Assembly (NCBI GenBank): GCA_021737945.1
Contig: JAIPCX010000006.1
Coordinates: 1-64,000 of the forward strand
DNA length: 64,000 nt
From: Polynucleobacter sp.
GTDB lineage: Bacteria > Pseudomonadota > Gammaproteobacteria > Burkholderiales > Burkholderiaceae_D
Reading direction: 5' to 3'
In this document: piece by piece, positions 18,095 to 28,100 of the stretch
How positions within the stretch are numbered: the stretch's first letter is position 1
Layout: each line of letters starts with the position of its first letter
The notes under the pieces: model-generated
What the model saw: only the letters and a program-made list of their open reading frames with translations
The model's database searches: none
Told to the model about the DNA's origin: nothing
Program-made: the position numbers and the translations under genes

Positions 18095-19033
18095 TTACTT
18101 AAAGCAGGTGCGCACGTAAGCGGCGCACATCGCAACCGCCGTGTTAGCTTCATCGATAATGCCACCCATGATGATGAAGCCATGAATTTGCCGCTCGAAG
18201 CAGACATACTGAACTTGATTTCCCGCAGCTGACAAGGCATCAGCATACGCCCTGCCCTCGTCTCGCAGCGGATCGAAACCTGCGGTCAGCACTAATGTGG
18301 GCGGCAGCTTACTGAGATCGGAGGCTAACAAAGGCGAAGCACGAAAATCATCTTGATCCGATGAATCACGCAAATAAGCATCACGAAAATAGCGCATGGC
18401 TGCCGTTGTCAAACCATAACCAACGGCATAGCGTTCGATCGAATCCTTGCTCAACCGAAGATCGGTGACGGGATAGATCAACAACTGACAGACCAAAGGC
18501 TTATTCAATTGACCACGCAATGTGAGTGCCACGACGGTGGCTAAATTCCCGCCTGCGCTATCGCCACCCACACCTATGCGCGAGGCATCAATACCCAGCG
18601 CGTCACATTGATCGATCACGTAGCGAGTGGCGGCGATGCATTCGTCGACCGCAACTGGGAATCGATGCTCGGGCGATTTTGAATAGTTCACCGAAAAAAC
18701 CACGGCACCCGAGCCATCCGCTAGCTGACGACATAAGGTGTCGTGGGTCTCGATATCGCCAATCACCCAACCGCCGCCATGAAAATACAACAGTGCAGGA
18801 AGCGGAGTCGAGTTGCTGGTTAAAGGCCGAAACTCGCGCAGCGTTACTGCGCCGTGACCATCATCGATGGTGAAATCGCGTACCAATGCCATCTCTGGTT
18901 TGGGCGGCTGGAGTGGAAGTCGACTGCGTTTGTAGAGATCACGCGCTTGGGGCGCGGGAACTTGGTCAGGTCCGGGAACGTTGGCCGCCGCTGCTTTGTC
19001 TAGCAGTGCTTTGGCCTGGGGGTCCAGCAGCAT
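18095..19033 (-). CDS. Alpha/beta hydrolase, HSL-type esterase
   Basis: A 312-residue carboxylesterase of the hormone-sensitive-lipase family. The oxyanion-hole motif HGGGW is at residues 85-89 and the nucleophile elbow GDSAGG has its serine near 159. The remaining triad members are probably the Asp in GFDPLRDEG and the His in IHGF. The GTG at 19051 opens the longest frame, but I prefer the ATG at 19033 (MLLDPQAKALLDK): GAGGTG sits about 8 bases upstream and this family typically begins with an M-x-LDPQ-x-x-ALLD sequence. It is likely to hydrolyse short-chain esters. The natural substrate is unknown. Confidence 0.88.
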   Translation of the reverse strand: MLLDPQAKALLDKAAAANVPGPDQVPAPQARDLYKRSRLPLQPPKPEMALVRDFTIDDGHGAVTLREFRPLTSNSTPLPALLYFHGGGWVIGDIETHDTLCRQLADGSGAVVFSVNYSKSPEHRFPVAVDECIAATRYVIDQCDALGIDASRIGVGGDSAGGNLATVVALTLRGQLNKPLVCQLLIYPVTDLRLSKDSIERYAVGYGLTTAAMRYFRDAYLRDSSDQDDFRASPLLASDLSKLPPTLVLTAGFDPLRDEGRAYADALSAAGNQVQYVCFERQIHGFIIMGGIIDEANTAVAMCAAYVRTCFK

Positions 19034-19163
19034 CGTCATCACCTCGCTCACGTAGTATCGCGTCGAGGATTATAGACGTTGAGCCTGCGCATTCAGAAGC
19101 TGAACTGCAGTCACGATGCATCAAAGTGGCTGTCAAGGCATAAGCGATACGTGCCTAAAAATC

Positions 19164-22100
19164 TTACAGCCAGCCACCCCACTGAACGTGGACCTTGTCG
19201 TTGATCATGACCTGCGTTTGGTTGTTTACATAAACCATGTAGGTGTCCGCGGAGACAGTAGTGTCTCCCTGATAGGACCAACCTCCTCCTACTAAGCTCA
19301 CACTATCGCCGGTATGGCCATCGATGTTGACGACATGGTTCGCCGCAAGGCCAGCCAGCTCGTCGTTACCTGACGAAAAGATATCGGCCAGTCGCAGATC
19401 CAAATGTTTGGCTTTGCCACCGTTGGTTGAGAGTTGTATCGATTCAGTCGAGGCTTTGGTGACCTTCTCAACCAAGCCATCCAAATCAAAGGTGTGGTTG
19501 CCAGACTGATCGGTACTGAACCACACGTCGCCCATGGTATGAACAGAGCCATCGGCGGCCGTGTAGCTTCCCATTAGACCAATGAGATTGCCGTTATCAA
19601 AAACGGTTGATGCTTTGGCAGCAAGCGAGAGTTCTGCTATACCCGCATTTGCCAGTGATTTCAACTCGCCTTTGTCAGAGATACCGTTGCCATTCGTATC
19701 TTGCCAAATCTTTAAAGCGTCAAATCCCTGATCAAATTTATTAATAACACCGTCAAAGTTCATGTCCATCACTGCCAAGGCTTCGTAACCATCAGACGCA
19801 TGGCGACCCTTGCCTAACAAGGTACCTTCACCGAACAGTTCACCGCCGTTATTGATCTTGCCATCGCCATTTAAGTCACGAACCAGTAAGCCATCGTTGC
19901 GACCTATCCAACCGGTGCGTTCTTTGACGCCATCATTATTCACATCAAAGTTCACGCCCGATTGTGCGCTCACGGTGTTGATGCCGTTGCCATCCAAGTC
20001 CAACGCCAATGGTGAGGTATAGGCCAGTTTTTGTGCGGCAGTCCAACCCTTGATTTGGGTTGTAGTCAAAATGTTCATCTGATCGCCCGTGATAGCGGCG
20101 ATTTGTTCTGTGGACATGGCTGATATTTGAGCGGCAGACATGATACCCATGTCGCTGGCCTCGATCGAACTGATCTGGCTAGCTGTCATGCCTCGAACCT
20201 GAGCCGCACTCAAGGTTTTAATTTGTAAGGTGGTTAATGCCGATACCTGATTGCCACCCATGGCCGCAACTTGATTGGTAGCTAAGCTAGCAATCTGAGA
20301 GGCCGTCAATACACTGATGCGATCGTCCGACATAGCGGAAATTTGGTCGGTGGTGAGCGCCTTAATTTGTGTCGCCGACATGCCAGCTACTTGAGCAGTG
20401 CTTAGTGCAGAGAAGTCTGAACCACTTAACATCTTCACCTGCGCCACACTGAACGCAAGGATCTGCTGGGTACTCATGGCCTCTAATTGATTATTGGAGA
20501 GCCGGTCAATTTGTCCGGTGCTCAATAATGGAATCTGAGCCACGGTCAACGCGCGAATTTGCATGGTGGACAACTGATCAAACTGGTTATCCGTCAATCC
20601 TTTTAATTGTGTCACCAGTAGCGACTGGATTTGCCTAGTCGTAAAGGATGAAATATCCGACGCATCAATCGATGACATTTGCAAAGTCGTGAGTGCCATC
20701 AAAACCATGGTACTCAAATAAGAAACTTGCTCAGCCGATAAGCTAGCTAATTGGTTGGTCGTCAGAAAAGACACCTGAGCTGCAGCGAATGATTGTAATT
20801 GCGTACTTTCCAGGCCTGTAATCTGATTGGCGCTAAGCTGAGTTAACTGAGCTCCAGTCAACGCTTGTATTTGGGCCGCCGAAAATAGCCCCAGGTCATC
20901 GGCTTCAAACGCAACAATCTGCTCAGTGGTAAACGCTTTTAATTGGGCTGCAGTGAGAGCTCGAACTTGCGCGGTAGTGATCGCAGCTATCTGATGCGTG
21001 GCAACGCCTTTTAATTGCGCTACGGTGATTGCCGCGACTTGGGTCGTTAACAATGCCGCAAAATCGACTGCCTCAATCGAACTGACTTGCAAGGTCGTCA
21101 TCGCCTGCAAGTTAGCGACGGACAGAGAAAGTACCTGCGTGGTCGTCAAATTTTCAATTTGATCTGTGGTCAGGCTCCTTGCTTGAGCCAATGACAGGAA
21201 TCGAATCTGACTGGTAGTCAGACTGGTCATCTGGTCGGCCGATAGCGCCTGGAACTGCAAGGTCGAGAACGCCTGCACCTGCGATGTGGCGAGTGCAGTC
21301 AGATCTTCGGTTTCTATGCCAATCACTTGATCGGTGGATAGCGCAGCCAATTGAGTGACGGCCAGACCTCTAACTTGAAGCGTTGTCAACGACGTCAACT
21401 GATCGGTTTTAAATGCCCTGATCTGGTTTGTCGTCAATGCAACCAACTGCAGGGTGCTCATGCTGACGAGCTGCTCAGTCATCAACTCTTGAATCTGATC
21501 CGTTGTTAGTGCTTTCATCTGCACTTGGCTGAAGGCGCGAGTTTGAGACGTCGTCAGTACATTCAGCTGATCCTTGGTCAAGGCTCGCAACTGGTCAGTC
21601 TTAATCACAATTATCTGATTAGTTGCCAAAGAAACTAAATCAATGGTCTCAATCACACTGACCTGATAGTTGGTAAATGCAGCGACCTGTGTTACGCTCA
21701 ATGAGCTGACCTGCGCCGTAGTCAAATCAACTACCTGTTCAGTGCTCAGTGCACGTACTTGAGCTGTACCGAATCTCGTGATCTGGCTGGTATACAAATC
21801 GCGTATCTGATGCGTAGTCAAGGCATTAATCTGTGCGGTGGTCATGGCAACCACTTGCGTGGTCGTCATGCCGCTTAAATCCGCGGTCTCAATCGATGAG
21901 ACTTGTTCCGTGGTCAAAGCCTTTATCTGTAAGGCACTCAGGATGCTTGCCTGTTGAGTCGTAAGCGCAACGATTTCATCCGTAGTCAAAGCAGCGACTT
22001 GTCTAGTCGTCAACGCTCCGATTTGCAACGTGGTCAGGCGTTCAAAATCTGCGGTCTCGATCGCTTGTAACTGAACCGAGTTAAGTGCCGCTATCTGCCG

Positions 22101-25100
22101 CGTTGTGAAGGCAGTAATCTGTTGGGTCGTTAGACCGGCTATTTGCGTATAGTCGAACGCACTCAACTGTGCAGTCGTAACGACCGACAGCTGATCTGTC
22201 TTGAGTGCGGTGATCTGTGTCGTATCAAGCCATTGCAGTTGAGCCGAAAGCACCGCTTGGATCTGGGCCGTCTGGAAACTATTAACGGCTTGTGCTGACA
22301 GCGTTTTGACTTGAGATTCGCTCAGCGTTGTAATTTGCTTAGTTGTCAGGCTACGCAGTTGATTAGTTGCTAATGCATCAACTTGATCTTCGGTTAACGC
22401 AATCAGCTGCCGACTTGTTAATCCAGCGATATTGGCGGTTACCAGAGCGCCGATATCTTCCGTTTCAATAGCGGCGATTTGATCGGTCGAGAACACCAGC
22501 AACTGACTCGCATTCAACACACCAAACTGGGTAGCCGTGAGTGCGGAGACCTGACTAGTTATTAAGGCAGTTACCTGATTAGTTAAAATGCCTGAGAACT
22601 GCCCTGTAGTTAGGAAAGCCAGCTGAGCCGTCGTCATGCTGGAAACCTGCGTTGAGGTCAAGGCCTGCAGTTGAATCGTGGTCAGGTTAGAGAAATAAGC
22701 CGTGCCGAGAGTATCGAGCTGATCTGCAGTCAGCCCCATGATTTGGTTGACGGTCAAACTAGCAACTTGACGCGTGGTTAAGTTAGTTAGTTGAGTCAGG
22801 CTTAACGCACTAATCTGTGCCGTACCCAGTGCCTGAATTTGGTTGGTCGTCAGGGCCGCTACGTCTGCGGTTTCGAGAACGGCAATCTCATCTGTCGCGA
22901 AATAAACCAGTTGTTTCGTCTGTAATGCAACAATTTGTGCCGTCGTAAACGAGATTAGTTGATCATCGGTTAACTCAAGAAGCTGATTAGAGCAAAGCGC
23001 ACTAATCTGCTCGGTCGTCAGGTTGCTGAATTGTAGGGTCGACAAACCAATGACCTGGAGCGTCGACATGGCCTTAATTTGGGCCGTACCCAGCTTGGTA
23101 AGTTCTGTGGTGTCGAGGGTGTAAAGTTGATCAGTGGTTAGCGCTTGAATTTGAACCGTTAGCATACTGGCCAGCTGAGTGGTACTCAACGCGGCAAACT
23201 GAGCTGTAGTCAAACTATTTAAATTAAACGTGTTGAGCGCTTGCAGCTGAGCCGTAGTTGCCACTTGCAAGTGGGCTGTTGTCAGACCCGGTACTTGATT
23301 CGTGGTCAAGTAGGTCAACTGCGCTGTACTCAGACCTAAAACTTGCGCCGTAGTCAGTGCGCCTAAATCCGTGGTGTCGAGTGCCCCAACCTGACTCGAA
23401 CTAAATGTCAGTAATTGCGCAGTCGATAAACTTCGGAACTGACTGGTACTTAAAGCATTGATCTGCTCAACACCAAAAACACTTGCCTGCGCGGTTAACA
23501 GCGCTGATATCTGCAAGCTAGATATAGCACTAACATCCAACGTCTCAATAGCTGTGATCTGGTTGGTAGTGAGTGACACAACTTGAGCCGTTGTTAAACT
23601 GGCTATTTGTGCTGTATTTAGTGCAACCACTTGTGACGTACCGAGCACCACCATTTGCGCAGCTGCCAACGCCTGAACCTGGGCCGTCGTCATCGACGTC
23701 ACCTGCGTCGTCGTCAAACCTGCGACCTGGGCAGTTGCCAATCCAGAGATTTGGCTGACACTGAAAAGCACAAAATCCGTGGTTTCCAAGCTCGCAATTT
23801 TTGTTGCTGACAGAACCTTAATTTGGTCTGAAGTTAGGCTAGTGATTTGGCTGGTAGTCAGCGCAACTATCTGATTGGTGCCGAGTGCACTGAATTGCAC
23901 TGTGGTTAGCGCAGCAATTTGCGCTGTTAATAAATTTACAAATTGCAGCGATGAGTACGCCTGTACTTGATCCGTCGTCAAGCCTTGCAACTGAGCGGTC
24001 CCTATGACCGCCAGATCTGCAGTCTCGAGCGCACTGATTTGTGCGGTCAAGAGCGCCTTCAATTGTGACGAGGTCAAACCCACCACTTGGCTAGTGCTCA
24101 AAGCCACTAGCTGGTTGGTGGTAAATACCTGAACTTGGCTAGTCGTGAGCGCAGCAATCGCATCAGTTTTAAGTGCAGCGATTTGCGCTGTACCTAGGCC
24201 AAGACTGCCTGAGCCAACACCGGCCACCAGTTGTTGCGTCGTGAACGCTGCCACTGAAGCGGTTGACAATGCGGCAAATTGAGCGGTACTCAAGCCGACA
24301 ATGTCAGTTCCCACGCCATCCGAAATCTGCTGAGTCGTTAGCGCGGCGATTGCATCGGTGCCAAATGAGCCGATTTGCGCACTGGTTAGGGTCGATAAGG
24401 TACTGGTGCTGAGCACCTGCGCATCGGCAGTTTCAAAAGCAGCAATTAAGGTGACCGACAAGGCCAACGCTTGCTGTGTGCTCAAGGCTGCCGCTTGTGT
24501 GGTTGTCAAGCTAATAATTTGTGCTGCACTAAAGCCCACAATATCGGCAGCCACACCGAGCACTAATTGTTCGGTCGACAAGGCTGCGATGCTGGCGGTC
24601 GTCAGCGCGGCAATCTGTGTGCTGGTGAGGCTCACGAGGGCTTGCGTACTGAGGCTCTTTACCTCCGCTGTTTCTAAGCCAGAAATTTGAAGCGTAGATA
24701 GAAGACTTAATTGGGCTGAGGACAAAACCGCCGCTTGAGCCGTCGTCAATGCCGCCAATTGCGCCGTACCAAAACCCACTATATCGGTGTCGACGCCGCC
24801 AAGTACTTGCGCCGTCGTTAAAGCTGCAATTACTTGCGTGCTCAAGGAACTCAATTGGGCAGTAGTCAGGGCAGCAACTGCCTGAGTGGTCAAGCTGATA
24901 ATGTCGCCGGTATCTAACACTTGCAGCTGAGCCGTGGTCAGAACCGCCGCTTGGGTTGATGCCACGCTCGCCCACTGAGCCGAGGTCAAGGCGTTAATTT
25001 GTGCCGTTGCTAGTGATGCAATCGACTGGCTTAGTCCACTGACAATCTGGTTCGTCGTCAACACAGCCATAGCGGCGGTGACAATCGCATTCAACTGGAG

Positions 25101-28100
25101 GGTACTAAAAGCTTGAACTGACTGCGTGCTTAAGTTGTAGAGATCGTCAGTTTCAAGAACCGCGACTTGAGCCGTGCTCAGGTACGAAAGCTGGCGCGTG
25201 GTGAGGGCTACCACCTGAGGGGTGGCCAGCGCGACTACTTGTGCGGTGGTTAAACCAAAAATGTCGTCGCCAATTCCAGCAATCGCCGCCGAAGAAATCA
25301 GTAGTAGATCGCGTGTTTCGAGGACACTCAGTTGTGCCGAAGTCAGTGCATCAAGCTGCTGCGTGGTGAGCACGGCCGCTTGATCAGTGGTTAATGCCAC
25401 GACCTGGTTGGTCGTAAATCCTGAAATATCTGCAGCAATTCCGAACGCAACTTGGGCCGTCGTCAATGCCGATATCGACAAGGTAGTCAATGCCGCTACT
25501 TGCGCGGTGGTTAGTGCCGCTACGGTTTGCGTCGTCAGACTTTGCGCATCTGCGGATTCCAACACCGCCAGCTGTGCGGTGGTTAGTGATACCGCCTGCA
25601 GCGTCGTTAACGCTGCCGCCTGAGCGGTGGTTAATGCCACGATCTGCGCTGTAGCAAAACCAGCGCCAGTGCTAGCAGCCAGCTGATCCGTGGTTAATGC
25701 GCCCAGTTGTGCCGTAGTCATGGCACCGACTTGGGCAGTTGTGAAACCTGAAATATCTGTACCAACACCATTCACAAGCTGGCTGGTGGTCAACACAGCA
25801 ACAGAATCAGTGCTAAAGCCGGCCACCTGAGCGGCAGAGAGAATAGTTAAACTTAGGGTCGATAGATTCAGGACATCAATCGTCTCCAGCGCAGAGATCT
25901 GCACCGTACTAAACAGCGATAACTGCTGAGTAGTCAGCGCGGCCGTCTGAGCACTAGTTAGTCCTAAAATCTGTGCCGTACTCAGGCCAGTGATGTCGGT
26001 TCCAACGCCTGAAACCAATTGCGCAGTTGTGAATGCTGCAATTGATGCAGTCGTAAACGAACCAATTTGCGAAGCTGTGAGCGCGAAAATACCCTGAGTG
26101 CTGATATTGGCAGCGTCGATAGATTCGATGACCGCTATTTGAACTGTACTCAGCAAGGATACTTGAGCGGTGGTTAGCGAGGCAAACTGGGCGGTATTCA
26201 GCGCCACCATTTGAGCAGTGCCCATTCCGACAATACCGGAACCCACGCTAGAGGCCACTTGGTCAGTCGTCAAAGCAAATACTGAGGCCGTACTTAACGC
26301 ACCCAATTGCGCGGTGCTCAAGCCTGAGATGTCTGCGCTCATTCCATTAACAACCTGAGCGGTTGTCAATGCAGCGATCGAGGCCGTGCCAAACGCGCCC
26401 ACTTGCGTTGCACTCATTGCCAGTACGGCTTGAGTACTCAGACTGGCAGAATTTACTGCACTTAATGACGCAATTTGAGCGGTCGACAGTAAAGTAGCCT
26501 GCAAAGTCGTAAACGACGAGACCTGAAGTGCGCTCAATCCACTCACTTGAGAGGTGGACAAACTACTGAGGTTGGAACTGATTCCTGAAGCCAGCTGTGA
26601 GCCGGTCAAACCAGCAATAGCGGCTGTACTGATGGCGGCAAGTTGTGCGGTTGTTAACGTCCCAATGACTTGAGTCGTCATGCTTTGTAGATCAAGAGCC
26701 TCAATGGCAGCGACTTGAGCCGTGCTTAGCAATAAAACCTGCGAAGTGGTCAGCACTGCCGTCTGCGAATCTACAAGACCTGCGATTTGTGCCGTACCCA
26801 ACCCGGTGATATCAGACCCTATTCCAACAATCGCGGTCGCCGAGATCACCTCAAGCTGACTTGGAGTCAGAGCACTTAACTGAGCAGTTCCTAACCCATC
26901 AACCTGCTGGCTACTGAATACAGCGGTCTGCCTGGTAGTGAGCGCAGCAAGCTGGGCTGTACCAAAGCCATACAGGTCCGCACTGACACCCAAAGAAATC
27001 TGATTAGTTGTTAAGGCAGCGACTGACGCTGTACTTAGTGCCGCCAGCTGGGCGGTGGTGAACACCATCACTGCCTGCGTCGTCAAGGCGGAGGCATCGG
27101 CAGTCTCAAACGCAGCAATCTGCGCTGTACCAAGCACACTCGCCTGCTCAGAGGTAATGACGGCAGCTTGTTGGGTATTGAGGGCAACAATCTGGCTTGA
27201 GCTTAAACCGATAATATCGGTTGAGACACCGAACACGAGCTGAGCTGTAGTTAACACTGAAACAGCTGCTGTACTCAGCGCCGACAGCTGTGCCGTCGAT
27301 AGAGCCTGAATTGCTTGCGTAGTTAAAGCTTGTGCATCAATAGACTCAAAAGCCGCTACCTGAGCCGTGGTAAGCACCGAGGCTTGAAAGGAGGTTAACG
27401 CCCCGGCCTGAGCTGTAGTCAGCGCGACAATCTGATCCGTTCCAAAGCCAATACCCGTACTGGCAGCCAGCTGGTCGGTTGTTAGGGCGATAAATTGGCT
27501 GGTTGACAAGGCAGCAATTTGCGCAGTTGTCAAACCAGAAATGTCAGTACCAAAGCCATTGACCAACTGCAACGTGCTCATGGCAAAAATTGCCTGAGTA
27601 CTAAAACCAGATAATTGCGCGCTGGTTAAGGTGAGAATGTTGGCCGTTGGAAGTGCTGCCGCATCCTGGGATTCAAACCCGGATATTTGCCTTGTACTTA
27701 ATAGTGATACTTGAAACGTTGTTAACGACGATACTTGGGCTGTCGTTAACGCAGTCATCTGCGAAGTACTAAAACCTAAAATATCGGTACCGATACCTTG
27801 TAAAACTTGAGCAGTCGTCAATGCTGCTACGGCACTGGTCGAGAACGAACCAATCTGTGTACTCGAAAGCGTGTCCAACACTGTGGATGTCAATACCGCG
27901 GCATCAGCTGAATCGATTGCGGCAATCTGGGCAGTACCCAGCACGCTTGCCTGTAAGGTGCTCAATCCAGCCATTTGTGCCGTTAAAAGCACACTGACTT
28001 GGTTAGTGCCAAAAGCAGAAATATCCGAGCCAATGCCTAACGAAACTTGCGCAGAAGTTAGGCTCTGCAGATCATCGGTTGAAATTCCGGCGACCTGGTT

